In this document: in pieces, positions 9,531 through 20,900 of the stretch
Layout: each line of letters opens with the position of its first letter
Numbering within the stretch: position 1 is the stretch's first letter
Origin: Thinopyrum elongatum
Taxonomy: Eukaryota; Streptophyta; Magnoliopsida; Poales; Poaceae
DNA: 64,000 nucleotides
Reading direction: 5' to 3'
NCBI GenBank assembly: GCA_011799875.1
Contig: CM022302.1
Location: 178,242,942-178,306,941, forward strand
Notes under the pieces: generated by a model
What the model was told of the DNA's origin: nothing
Databases searched by the model: none
Seen by the model: only the letters and a program-made list of their open reading frames with translations
Program-made: the position numbers and the translations under genes

Positions 9531-11664
9531 CAAGGACTAGCGGCACCTCCTCAACTGCGGGGGCACATTCCTCGTTCGCAAGGACCATGGGTCCGGCTGG
9601 AGTGTGCGGTCTGGTAGGTTGTGAGGAGTTGTTTTCGGCAGGGTCCCTGCCAGGAGCGGATGGCTCTACCGGGAGAGGCTTACCGGAGTCTAGCTTTCTC
9701 CTTTTCCAGGCCATTGTTGTTGGGGATACGGAGGGCTGAGTAAGATGGAGAACAAAAGTTCCTAGTTCCACGGGAAGCTTTTGGGCAGCACACTTTGACA
9801 GGTGATCAGCTATGCTGTTTTCCGCACGAGGTATGTGCTCTATTTGTAACCCGTCAAAGCGCTCCTCCAATCTTCTCACTTTCTCAATGTATGCCTCCAT
9901 CAATGGACTTTGGTAATCCTTGTTGACTTGTCTCACCACAAGCTGCGAGTCTCCTCGAATGATCAGCTTCTTGATTCCCAATTCCACGGCAATCCTGAGC
10001 CCGGCAAGGAGCCCTTCATACTCTGTTGTATTATTGGTTGCCTCTTCCCGGGCAAAATGCATCTGGACGACGTACTTCAAGTGTTCCCCGGAGGGAGCGA
10101 CGAGAAGCACGCCAGCCCCTGCACCTTGTAGGGAAAAAGCACCATCAAAATACATGATCCATTCTTGGGGCGCCTCCTTGCCGGGGATAACTGTTTCTGG
10201 CACTTCCTCGTCAGGGGTTGGCGTCCATTCTGCAATAAACTCTGCCAATGCCCTGCTCTGGATTGTTGATGTGCTCTCAAACTTCAAAACAAAACTGGAT
10301 AATTCCAAAGCCCACTCCACTATTCTGCCAGTAGCCTCAGGGTTCCGGAGTATCCTTTGCAACGGGAAGCGAGTGACAACCGTGATCTCATGGGCTTGGA
10401 AGTAGTGGCGCAGTTTCCTTGAGGCCATGATGAGGCCAAAGATCAACTTTTGCACGCCAGAGTACCTCGATCTAGCCCCCTGTAGCAGGGAATTGACGAA
10501 GTACACTGGGCACTGCACCACTTTCTTCCTTGCCGTGTCCTTGGGGTTGTCTTCGCTGCCGTGCTTATCTCTGTCCTGATCCCTATCTGACTCTGCCGGT
10601 CTTTGCTCACTCTCTGTTTCATCCACTTCCCGCTGCGCCACCAAGGCTGCACTAACCACTTGATTGGTTGCTGCCAAGTATAACAGCAATGGCTCTTGCG
10701 GTTTGGGAGCAACCAAGGTGGGCACAGAAGATAGGTAGGCCTTCAACTCTTGCAAAGCCGCATCTGCTTCTGGAGTCCACTTCATGGGCCCTGCCTTCTT
10801 CAAGATTTTGAAGAACGGCAAGGCGCGCTCGGCAGACTTGGAAATGAATCTGCTTAGCGCGGCAATGCACCCTGTCAGACGCCTTACATCTATGACCGTC
10901 TTTGGTGCTTGGATCTGTTTGATGGCTTGGATCTTATCGGGGTTGGCTTCGATCCCCTGATGGGATACAAAGTACCCGAGCAGCTTGCCGGAGGGAACAC
11001 CAAATACACACTTCTCCGGGTTGAGCTTCAAGTTGATCTTGCGCAAGTTGGCAAATGTCTCCTCAAAATCCTGGATAAGGGTTGATCTGTCCTTGGTTTT
11101 GACCACAATATCATCCATATAAGCCTCAATGTTTCTGTGCAGCTGTGGCCCAAAACTAATCTGGACTGCCCTTGCAAAAGTAGACCCGGCACTCTTTAAT
11201 CCGAAAGGCATGCGGATAAAACAGTACGTACCACATAGGGTGATGAACAAGGTCTTCTCTTCGTCTTCCTTGGACATGAAGATTTGATGATACACAGAAT
11301 ATGCATCCAAAAAGGAGAGCAAATCGCAGCCTGAAGTGGAGTCCACGATCTGGTCGATGCGCGGCAAGGGAAATGGGTCTTTCGGGCAAGCCTTGTTGAG
11401 ATCTGTGAAGTCTATGCAAAGTCTTCATTTCCCATTGGCCTTCCGAACAACCACTGGATTTGCAAACCACGTTAGATGCAGCACTCCTCTGACCAAACCA
11501 GCTGCCTCAAGTTTCTTGATCTCCTCTATAATGAACTGCTGCCTCTCCAAGGCCTGCTTTCGGACTTTCTGCTTGACAGGTCGGGCATGTGGGCAGACAG
11601 CAAGGTGGTGCTCGATTACCTCCCTGGGAACACCGGGGATATCAGATGGTTGCCAGGCAAACAC
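9493..11664 (-). pseudogene. Gypsy reverse transcriptase with two RNase H domains
   Basis: This part copies element RNA into DNA. The start of RT lies in 11,664-11,425 and runs into a TGA at 11,425-11,427, in place of the Trp normally found before RxCIDFTDLNKACPK. The 624-codon frame from 11,367 continues with FLDAY (first Asp, residue 21), MPFGLKSAG (residues 53-61) and YMDD (residues 83-86). The first RNase H is around residues 215-330. The second lies around residues 405-540, with catalytic residues in YFDGA, TEYEG, RGDSQ and SIADH. YMDD, rather than the more usual YVDD, is a notable variant, and the normal YSGYHQI reads YSVYHQI. A second stop (TAG at 11,704-11,706) lies upstream, where the protease linker joins RT. 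Confidence 0.95.
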
Positions 11665-11703
11665 ATCGATATTCGCCCGCAGGAAGGCAACGAGCGCGCT
11701 TTC

Positions 11704-12179
11704 CTATTTGTTATCGAGGGTGGCACTGATGGTGAAAGTACCATCAACGCCAGCCAGCCCTGCCGGGACCTTCTTCACTTGTGGAGCAGCAACCTTGGAT
11801 CTCTTGCTGTTGGAACTCTCCGGCAAGTCATCAACAGGCGCAGCGCACTCCGAAGAGGCGTGCTTCCCGAATTCCTTGCCGGAGCCCTTACTATCCTTCT
11901 TCTTCCCTCTGTTCTCCTTGCAGGAACTGCCGCTGCTGCTGCCTCTGCCGCGACTGCGTCCCGGTACATCTTGTCCACACAAATGATTGCGTCTTTCTCA
12001 TCTGATGGGACGGAAATGACTCCAACTGGCCCTGGCATCTTCAAGATGTTGTAGGCATAGTGGGATGCCGCCATGAACTTAGCCAGGGCTGGGCGTCCAA
12101 GGATTCCATTGTACGGCAAGGGGAGGTCAACCACATCAAACACAATCTTTTCAGTCCAGTAGTTTAGCTCCCCCCCCAA
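11704..12179 (-). pseudogene. Gypsy protease C-terminal part and linker to RT
   Basis: In 12,179-11,775 the frame reads LPYNGILGRPALAKF, the conserved end of the retropepsin domain. The product then moves to another frame (11,982-11,704) with a Lys/Ser-rich linker ending in a TAG at 11,704, probably CAG originally. The frame change falls in a GCAGCGG-type triplet repeat near 11,930-11,950. The front of the protease is in the gag frame; the join lies in a run of eight C bases at 12,170-12,177. Confidence 0.85.
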
Positions 12180-14073
12180 ACGTCATAGGCAATGTGATCT
12201 TTCCCTTAGGATGAATCCTGCCGGGATTAAGTCCTTGAAACGTGCCGGTGACTTTTAACTCATCCTCTGCTATCTGAAGCTTGCTGATAACCTTTGGGGA
12301 AATCAGATTCAACCCGGACCCGCAGTCCACCAACATCTTTGTGACCTTGAGGTTGCGGATTGTTGGAGAGACCAACAACGGCAAACATCCTACCGCGATG
12401 GTGCGGTCAGGATGATCCTCTTCGTCAAAAATGATGGGCGTGCGTGACCATTTGAGTGGTTTCTGGGCCCCTGGCGCTGGTTCCACGGCATTAACCTCAC
12501 GCGCCCACCGCTTGAGTTGGCAGTGAGAGGCGTGTAGGGATGCACCCCCGTCAATGCACAGGGCGTCAGTGGCCTTCTGGAACTCCTGCTCACTGGTTTC
12601 CTCTTCATCCCCTTCATCACTCTCATCACTGTAGGCTTCCTTCTCTCGATCCCTGGCGGGTTTTTTATTGTTCCGAAGAGGTCTGCCGGGGCGATTTACT
12701 TCACCGCCACGACCCTTACCGCCAGTAACATTCTGTCCCTTTTCCTTGTCACGCTTCTCATATTCTGCTTTCTGTCTCTTGACAAGCTGCTCAACCTGAT
12801 AACACTCTTGAAGGTCGTGGCCCTTGGTCCGATGGATCTTGTAGTATAGTCCATCACCTTTCCTGGCCCTTTCGGCGGCCGCGGCATCCCGGCAGTCAGA
12901 GCACACGGCAGCTTCCTTGCCGGGGGTTTCGGCCTTAACCTTCTTGCCAGTATTAGGGATACCCGACCCTTCAACAGACATTACCGTCTTATCCTTACGC
13001 TTCTTATTGCACTTCTTGCTCTTCTTCTGACTGGTGGACTCGTCATCATCCTCTGAATCAACATGAATGCAATCCTCCTCTCCGGGCAGTTTTCTTCCCT
13101 CCTCCATCCGAGCACACTTATCCACCAAGGTGTAAAGTTCCTTCACAGTCTTGGGCAACCGTACATTCATCTTGGAACGAATCTTCCTGTTGCGCACATT
13201 GGACTGGAAGGTGGCTATCACAGCTGCTGGATGGATATCTGGGATGTTTCTGTGGACTCTGCTAAATCTCTGCAAATACTTCCGGAGAGTCTCTCCTTCT
13301 TTCTGCTGAAGAAGCTGCAGATCGCTGGGCCGACCTGGTTCTTGATGGCCGCCAGTGAAGGCGCCAATGAACTCATGGCACAAATCAGCCCATGACGAAA
13401 TGGAGTTCTCTGGCAGGTGCATCAGCCAAGACCTCACATTGGACTTGAGAGCCAAAGGGAAGTAGTTGGCGAATACCTTCTCATCTCTTCCCCCGACTGC
13501 TTGAACAGTGATGGTGTAGATGCTCAGAAACTCTGCCGAGTTCAGTCTCCCATCGTACTTCTTGGGTATCTCTGGCTGGAACATGCGTACGGACGGCCAA
13601 CAGACTTGCCGCAGCTCATGAGTAAAGGCAGGGCACCCAACCTCAAAAGGTAGGTACCCGCCAGTATCGAGTGCAGGCTCGTCGACGTCGGGACCGTCAC
13701 ACCCATTGGCCCGGTGGTGGGTGTCACGGCGTTTCTCAATGACAACATGCGCGTCTCCCCTCCACCTATCCTCCAGGGCACGCTGCCGGCCTGGACGTGC
13801 TCGAGGGTCAAAAGAAGCCGTTGAGACACCATCAGGTTCTTGAATCCGTTGCGCCTGCGCTAGCTGCCATGGCGGCGATTGTACCGTGGGGGTGGCCCCT
13901 TCCGTACGACCAGCAGCACGGGCCGTTGTCATCGCTTGGGGAGGCCGTGGCGGGCCAGCTCGCTGCGAGCCCCCAGCCTCAGCGAAGCCGAGCAGGCTCT
14001 GGATGGTGGCACGCCATTCATCCATCTGCTCGGCCGCTGGCGGAAACCTCAGCAGCAGTTGAGCCCGCGCCAT
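12151..14073 (-). CDS. Gypsy Gag with front of protease
   Basis: An open frame of 640 codons, the longest intact frame in the element. Gag forms the particle that packages element RNA. A Pro/Ala-rich N-terminus leads to the Retrotransposon_gag domain (about residues 170-310, with YFPLALKSNVRSWL and a KYLQRFSRV stretch). A basic linker and a zinc-knuckle-like IHRTKGHDLQEC follow, in which the first Cys expected by analogy is Tyr. The protease active site reads LVDCGSGLNLI, where DGGS or DSGS would be usual, so it may be inactive. The frame ends at 12,151 just after a run of eight G (minus strand); one base fewer would continue into the rest of the protease. Confidence 0.9.
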   Translation of the reverse strand: MARAQLLLRFPPAAEQMDEWRATIQSLLGFAEAGGSQRAGPPRPPQAMTTARAAGRTEGATPTVQSPPWQLAQAQRIQEPDGVSTASFDPRARPGRQRALEDRWRGDAHVVIEKRRDTHHRANGCDGPDVDEPALDTGGYLPFEVGCPAFTHELRQVCWPSVRMFQPEIPKKYDGRLNSAEFLSIYTITVQAVGGRDEKVFANYFPLALKSNVRSWLMHLPENSISSWADLCHEFIGAFTGGHQEPGRPSDLQLLQQKEGETLRKYLQRFSRVHRNIPDIHPAAVIATFQSNVRNRKIRSKMNVRLPKTVKELYTLVDKCARMEEGRKLPGEEDCIHVDSEDDDESTSQKKSKKCNKKRKDKTVMSVEGSGIPNTGKKVKAETPGKEAAVCSDCRDAAAAERARKGDGLYYKIHRTKGHDLQECYQVEQLVKRQKAEYEKRDKEKGQNVTGGKGRGGEVNRPGRPLRNNKKPARDREKEAYSDESDEGDEEETSEQEFQKATDALCIDGGASLHASHCQLKRWAREVNAVEPAPGAQKPLKWSRTPIIFDEEDHPDRTIAVGCLPLLVSPTIRNLKVTKMLVDCGSGLNLISPKVISKLQIAEDELKVTGTFQGLNPGRIHPKGKITLPMTFGGGAKLLD

Positions 14074-14740
14074 GGCCTCCGTAGCGGTACTTGGTATGGG
14101 CGATGATGACGCAGATCGTGCTGTCGCTCAGCTCCTGACGGGGCCAGCAGCGACCGTATGACATCCCCGCTGTTGCAGGGCGGCCACCTGGATGGCATGG
14201 TGGCGTGGTGATGGCATTTGAGGGTCAGCAACTCCACTAGGCATAGCAGCCTGGTTGGCTCGTCCCGGGGGAGGTGCACGCGCTGCGGCCGCCCCTGTGG
14301 TGGGGGCGGTCGGAGGGCGGCGACTCGCCCCGGACCGAGCGCCATTGCTACGGTTGTGCCCGTCGGTGAGGGGAAGGAGTGTGGATGGAGTAGCCCCTTC
14401 ACCCGTACCTCGCGGAGCGTGGCCATCGGGGTGTTACTAATGTTGCTCTCCTCCAGCGTCTCCTGCTCCTGCTTCGACCGCAGGGGAAGTGGTGACGGTG
14501 CCGCCTGCCCCGACCACACCCCCAGTGGCGTCCACACTCTCGTGCGCCTCCGCGTCCCCCGCAGCATTGCTGGCTGCGGGCGGCGGCGCCTTCGAGGTGG
14601 ATGGGTGAGCAGCAGCAACGAGCTTCTTCTTGGGCACCATTGCCGATGGCGCCGTCGAAGACGAAGATGGTGATGAAGATGACGCGCTGCACACGCTTTC
14701 AGGTTCGCGCAAGCGATCCCCCTACCTGGTGCACCAAAGA
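14074..14740 (-). other. Gypsy 5' leader with primer site region
   Basis: This is the untranslated leader between LTR and gag. Minus-strand sequence next to the LTR reads TCTTTGGTGCACCAGGTAGG. TGGTGC is a plausible start of a tRNA primer site, but the tRNA was not identified. GC-rich frames here (14,049-14,762) look like chance. Confidence 0.6.
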
Positions 14741-15648
14741 TGTCGCGGGAAACCACGACCACCTATGGGGCCAAGGGGCCCCTTTGCTGGTTCGGCAGGG
14801 GGGATGTCGCGTTGCACAAAGAGCAGAAGAATGTGGGGCAGCACGACAGAGATCACACGGGCAATTTTACCCAAGTTCGGGCCACCGCGAGGCGTAAAAC
14901 CCTACTCCTGCTTTGGTGGATTGATGGTGGAAAAGTGGTGGTGGAGCGTAGTACACTTGCCAGGCAGGCTCGCCCTGGGGAGGCAGTGACTATGCGCGTA
15001 CGAGCGTGGGGGTGTTCAACTTTCCAACCCGTGCTACGGTTGCCATGGGCCTCCTTTTATAGGTTAAGGGGTCACCACAGTGGCAAAATAGTCATTATGC
15101 ACTGATAAGATAGCCAACAGTGCTATCATACCTAATTCTGCAGGCTGACAGAGTGCATTAAATGCACCGCTCAATGTCACATCATTTCTCGCCCGGCAAG
15201 CCTTGCCAGCTCCATGCCTGCTTGCTTGACACGTCGCAGGACGGGTGTCATCTGTAGGTATTTCCTGTAGAAAGAGGCCGCCATGTGGCGAATGGCTGCC
15301 ACTTAGTCACTTTGCGGCTTGACACCGCATTGATCAACGACGTGCGTCATGGTGAGATGGCTTGGTGAGGTGTCTTCGCCCTCGTGAGTCCCGGCAGGCC
15401 TTGCCGGGACGTCTTGAATGCTTTCTTCCGTGGGAGCCCTTGTCCTTGCCAAGTCTGCCTGCCCGGCAAAGGAGGCTTTTCTCCTGGTGGTGTCTTGCTT
15501 CTCTGTCTTGGTCTTGGCCTTCTTAATCTGCCTGCTAGTTCTTTGAAGATCTTGGTCTCTTGTATCTTGACACGGCCTTGGTGTTGTAATCTTGTTCTCG
15601 TGCCTGTGCACAGTCAGGGCAACAGACCCAGGGTTTTTTGCACCGACA
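14741..15648 (-). repeat. Gypsy LTR, right copy (5' LTR in element orientation)
   Basis: 908 bp, paired with 5,145-6,065. It begins TGTCGCGGGAAACC and ends TGCACCGACA on the plus strand and is followed by the right target copy ATGAT. Confidence 0.93.
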
Positions 15649-15847
15649 ATGATGTGGCAAAGAAGTAACATAGGTAGATACCGTATCATAATAAATAAGG
15701 TATACTACTTTGTGTCGTGCATGGCCATAAATACGGTCATCTATGATACTACTCTATGATACTATATGCACTATGAAGGTACGTACGTAGTATCATACAC
15801 TAGTGTCATATGCATGATACTATAGTATATGATACTCCCCACTATAA
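15649..15847 (+). mobile_element. Right part of the MITE split by the Gypsy insertion
   Basis: Continues the MITE begun at 5,084: GATACCGTATCATAATAA, then GTGTCGTGCATGGCCATAAA, ending ATATGATACTCCCCACTATA. Joined to the left part it would make a MITE of about 255 bp, like the next copy. Confidence 0.7.
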
Positions 15848-16140
15848 GGCTGGCCATAGTGGTGGTGTCATAGCTGATATCATGCACTCGGAAATAGCAA
15901 GTATGCTGATGTGGCAAAGAATTAAATAAGATAGAGAGGGTTAGAGTAACATATAGCTAGGTAGATACCGTATCATGTTAAATGCGATGCTAATTTGTGT
16001 CATGCATGGCAATAAATATGATCATCTATGATACTACTCTATTATACTATGCACTATAATTAAAGGTAGTATCATACACTAGTATCATATATATATGCAT
16101 GATACTAGTATATATGACACTTTCCACTATGAGTAGCCTA
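15844..16140 (+). mobile_element. MITE of the GTATCATA-rich family, tandem copy
   Basis: About 295 bp, from AAGGCTGGCCATAGTGG to TTCCACTATGAGTAGCC. It follows the split copy head to tail and shares its internal order of motifs, which helps define the uninterrupted form. Confidence 0.7.
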
Positions 16141-16254
16141 AGTATAGCCTATAACTAAAACACCCACATATAGTTGCAGTAGGGTTTTTGACTTTAATTA
16201 TATGCACTAAAATGCAAGGTAAGTGCAAAGAATGACTCAAACATATATAGCAGA

Positions 16255-16655
16255 GACAAGACCTGAAATGGGCTGGAAAATCAAACCAATGGTATATCCG
16301 CGATTGTTTACCATGATTTTTTTTCGAGGCGGAACGATGTAGTAACTGACGATTTGGAGTTCGAAGTGCCGCATCTCCTTTTGGAAACTATGATCCATCT
16401 TGTGAGATGCTCTGGTATGGAAGGTGCGGGCACCAAAACTTGTGCCAAACTTTACCAAAAATTTTCCATGCGATCGTGAGAGCACGCCACAGTGACACAA
16501 TGATTTTTGTTATTTTCCGGACTCTATATGCATTTCCTGAAATTAAAATACCAACAAGGCCTACGCCTCTGGCCGCACCCTGCGGCCAAACTGTTTGAAG
16601 TGTTTTCCCATTTCTCGGACAATGAATGAAAACTCACAAAGCGACACACAAATGA
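16255..16655 (+). repeat. Duplicated CACTA spacer block, copy 2
   Basis: Second copy of the block at 3,530-3,925, in the same orientation and with the same landmarks. A shortened third version of its start (AAATCGAACC, then TACCGTGG) lies near 16,770-16,880 and a fourth near 17,175-17,270, so this spacer was built by repeated duplication. Confidence 0.75.
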
Positions 16656-16879
16656 TCTTGCTAACACCCACGTGTATTTGCAACTATATATATATACACA
16701 TGAGATTTCTTTTTTTTTGCATATTCAAAGTTTGAGATTGCTAGCCAGGCCTGCCACTTGGTAAAATGTACTAGAAAATCGAACCATAGGGTACAATCAT
16801 GATTTCTTACCGTGGAAAAAAAATTGGAGGCGAAACGATAAACTCATGTTTTCATTCAAACAAAAATATGCTGTTAGTT

Positions 16880-17085
16880 AATGTAAATGTTTTCAAATAG
16901 CACACGGTTCAATCACGAAAGACGTGTGCCCACTAAACCGTGGCCGATGCCCCCCCTGCCACACGCGCGATCTGAGTCGTGCGTTCTGATTGGCCAGAAC
17001 CCAAACCCCACGGATCGTACGTCTGCACCGTTGGATGCTCCCAGATCGAACGGCAATCCTCATCCCTTTCGACATGAAATGCAGT
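16880..17085 (+). repeat. Third copy of the CACACGGTTCA spacer unit
   Basis: Matches 3,250-3,465 from TGTAAATGTTTTCAAATAGC through the CTGATTGGCCAGAACCC and GCACCGTTGGATGCTCC landmarks. It ties the two sides of the Gypsy insertion to the same CACTA spacer. Confidence 0.8.
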
Positions 17086-17299
17086 CCGGCTAGGATTTGA
17101 TTTATATGCCAAAATGCATGGTAAATGCCAAAAAAATGTCTTAAATATAGCACACGAGACCTTAATTGCACCAGCAAATCAAACCCGTGGTATAATGGTG
17201 ATTGCTTAACGTGGGAAAAATTTAGAGGTGAAACGAAGAACTCACGTCTTCATTTCAAAATTAGTACGTCTTCATTTCAAACGAAAATTTTCTCTTTGT

Positions 17300-17993
17300 G
17301 CACACGAGCGCTTAGAGGCAACCGTTTGCATAGTCCTTTCCGTGCGGCGACCGGGGATATTTTTCACCCTTTTCACCTAGGCCGCCAACACCCCCCCACC
17401 GCTCGCCCGCGTTTCACTCAACTAGTCCACCCAATCTCCATCGCCAGCTCCCCCCTCCCCCAGATCCACAGCAGAACCCTCTCCAGCGCCGGCGTGCTCA
17501 CCCCGGCCGTGTGCCCGCTGTTCGGCGGCAAGCCTACCTCCACTGCCGTTCCCAACACACGGTTGCCCGCGCCTCGCCGTCTTTGTTTGCTCGCCAGCCA
17601 CCCTTGAGCATATCGATCCTGTAACCCTCGCCTCTCCTGTGGTCCGGCCAGGTTTGCATTAAGAAGCCTGTTAGTTACTGCTCTCCATCGCGGTGAGGCA
17701 TATTTCCTCGCAATCCCTCTTCCTATTTCATTCCGTATGTTCCCAAATTGGCTATAAAATAACGGAGAGCGTATATATGTTCATTATCTACCTTCCTAAC
17801 TAGTACATATAAGCTGTATTTGTTCCAATAAGTTACTGCCGATTTACAGATCGCGGGCGCCCGAGTCACACAAACTTAACAAATAAGCCGTACATTTTCT
17901 AAATTATTTCATGACATGTTTAGACAGCTTCATACCAAGTTTTTAGTTTTATGCTTATCCTCCTTTCCTGAGTTTTGCATGTGTTCTTTGTAG
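17300..17993 (+). other. Leader and probable 5' intron of the CACTA second gene
   Basis: A C-rich stretch (17,340-17,640) resembling a plant 5' leader is followed by a possible donor at 17,693 (CG|GTGAGG) and AT-rich sequence. The pyrimidine-rich TTCTTTGTAG at 17,984-17,993 touches the ATG at 17,994. This suggests an intron in the 5' untranslated region. Start of transcription not found. Confidence 0.4.
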
Positions 17994-20900
17994 ATGCCGA
18001 GTAGCAGCGATAGCACTCATGCTTCAGGCGATGTATCTTCATCTGATTCCGACAACCCTAGGTCTTTAGCAGAAGGTGAGGGATCAAGTAATCTTGAACG
18101 GGATAGAGTTGCAGCAATTACCCTTCCGGTTAGGACACGGAGAAATGCTCCAAGGAAGCCCACACACCAGCCTAAAGGTATATATGAAGTAACCGAGATC
18201 GATTTAAAGTCTTGGGCTCCAACTAAACCAGATAAAGCACGCACGAGGTTCAGGAGTGTGTGTGGATTTGTTGGCAGGGCAAGGCTCAACATTAATCTGC
18301 CAGGGTTTCAGAAGGCTAACACAGAAACACGGTGAAGGATAGTCCGGGAGATCATGGATCACTTCAATGTTCCAGAGCAGTGGAGAATGCAGGTGGAACA
18401 CGCTGCACTAAAGAAGGCTACGGATGCTTGGAGAAACTAGAAGCACGTGCTGTACAAGAAGTACTTGAGTGAAGGCAAGGACCCAATCCCCGCATACCCC
18501 CAAATTACAAAGGCGGACTAGGTAGAATTCAAAAGGGTCAGAGCAACTAAAGAGTTTGCTGACAAGAGTGCCAAGCAATCAGAACTTCAGAAGAAGAACA
18601 TACACCCCCACCGTATGGGTGTGGCAGGATACTACGGCATGAAACCAATATGGGACCAGGAGGACAAAGAAGCAGTAGCGGCGGGTGGGCAACTGGCCTT
18701 TAGTGAAATCAGGGGCGAACGCGCCAGGGACTACTTGCGGGCACGTGCAAGGAGGCGTGATGACGGAACTTATTACTTTGAAAACTCACGTGACGAAGAA
18801 CTGTATCAAGTGATGTTAGAGGCTTCCAAGATCCCTGGAAGGTTCTACAGGAACTCAGGGCCATGTGACATTCTGTCCGATGCTCTGGAAACAAGAGAGC
18901 CCCCTGGCCGTGCAAGGGGTATAGGTGTTAATGTCCCGCACAAGAGGGCTTTCACACTTAGCAAAGAAGAGAGGCTCATGATGAAAAAAGCGAGGAGTGA
19001 AATGAAGCAGAATGAATTGTATGAAAGGTTGAAGAAGGACATGTATCCGGCTGTTCGAAAGGATATTGAGGAGTCAATTATGATGCAGAAGACTCTAACA
19101 CTGACAGATAGCCAGCAGATGGGAGGGGAGGCAGGCATGGAGGATGCTGCTTATTACGCGACAACGCCGCACAAGAGTAGTTGTGCATCAGCTGACCCCA
19201 GCGACACTGAGATTGCAGCTGCTCATGATGATGCTATATCTGATCTATCTAGAATGAAAGACAAACTAAAGGGCGTGCTTACACATTATGAAGGTACATT
19301 AAAATGTGCAATAGCCTGGGTTTTCCCACCCTTCTTGGAAGAGGGCCTCTTGTTGGACAATGTGCCATTGAAGCCGGGCTGTGTGAAGTGCTACGTGACT
19401 GAAGTAAAGCCTGGATTCAATGAATTTGCCCTGAAGAATGTCCTAGGAGACTTTGATGAGCAAAGGACCTTGGGAGAAACACTGTTACATCACATCCAGT
19501 GGCCACGAAAGGAAATAGAGTTCATCGATGAGATCCCTGAAGCCCCACCAAGAGCAACCAATGTCGCCCCTCAACCGGTGACGCTTTCCTTGCCACAGCA
19601 GCTCTCGCGTGCTTCCCCCAAAGAACCTAATACTCGTAATCCGACGGCTGATGCATCAACCTATGATCAGCCGGCCCGACTTTGTGCCGTACAGGCCATG
19701 TCATCCTCCGCCCCAGAGTAGCCAGTGGCAAGGGCTACAACTGCTGAAGACGCACCACCGGTTCAGATGCCGGCCACTGAAGCAGCGGGGGGGAGACCTA
19801 GCTGCAGCACATGCTCAGCAGACCAACCTGGTGGAACGGACTGCTAAGCAGTCTGATGCTTCGAAACCGCCTGCTAAGCAGTCTGTAGGTCCAGAACCGA
19901 CTGCTCATCAGTCCGTCGGTCCGCAGTCGCGTGATCAGCATACCAATGCGTCAGCACTTCCTGCTCAGTAAACCAACGCGTTGGCACAGCCTCCTCAGCA
20001 CACCGACAAGTTGGCACCACCTGCGCAGAAACCTAACATAGCTTCAATGCATGGTCAGCAGTGCGATGCCTCTGCTCCTACAGCCCATCATTCCGTCATA
20101 GCAGCACCGCCAGCTCAGTGGTCCGGCATAGATAAACCATCTGCTAAGCAGTCCGTCGAAGCTTCACCGTCTGCTCGGCAGTCTACCTTGCAACCAACCA
20201 GACGTTCTGCCAGAAATGCTTCAAGTACCAAGAAGGAAGCGGCCAAAAAGGCAGCACCCGCGAGGAAGCGCGGTGGGAGAGCGAAGAGGAAAGAGAACGA
20301 TTGCCTCTTACTTAAAGCACTCATCGCCCAGAACCAAATTAACAGCAGGTTGTTCGAATCGGGGAGTAATATTATTTCTGATGGCATGGATGATGAAGAA
20401 GTAGATTTGTTGCTTGCTAAAAGTAAAGCAGACGTACTTGAAGCACGCAATTACGTCCATGGCCAGCCATTTCTTGTTGGCGAATACTTTGATGAGTGCA
20501 GCTCCAGTTGCCGCGAGTTACATGAATATTGCATGGATCAAATGTTAGCAGGTCATCATGGTTTGCTAGTCCACTACAACAGAGATCATTTTCGACACGA
20601 TGCTGGTTCCATCAATGTGAGTTTCGTTGACTTACATCTCTTCTTCAACTTCAAGAAGCTTGATGCCACTCTTGTTAGATACCTGATTTTGTAAGTGCTT
20701 AACAAACTCTGATCAACTTCTCCATACAAGGTTGTAAATGATAAACAGCTAACTACATTTTATTCCTCTTAGGGGATTGAACGCGCAGAGAAGAAAAAGG
20801 GAGAGTGTGTATTTCATAGATCCTGCATTAGGAAATGGCATAACATTAGATGGTAAGGACATACGGGACTGGGCCATTAACAGGGTCGTCCGTATCTTTG

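Larger units (their letters stand above)
5145..15648 (-). mobile_element. Gypsy LTR retrotransposon, Tat-type, complete but inactive
   Basis: A full element of about 10.5 kb reading on the minus strand. The LTRs are 5,145-6,065 and 14,741-15,648 and both begin TG and end CA. The flanking ATGAT at 5,140-5,144 and 15,649-15,653 is a perfect 5-bp target duplication. The order on the minus strand is LTR, gag, protease, reverse transcriptase, RNase H, a second (archaeal-type) RNase H, integrase, a 2.2-kb non-pol region, LTR. The second RNase H is the mark of the Tat lineage. The first 330 bp of the two LTRs show about 17 differences by eye, mostly transitions, and one LTR lacks 14 bp. Pol has several stops and frameshifts, so the copy cannot move by itself. 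Confidence 0.95.

Noticed and set aside
14049..14762. A 237-codon minus-strand ORF ahead of gag
   Set aside because: It begins inside the LTR and overlaps gag in another frame; composition explains it.
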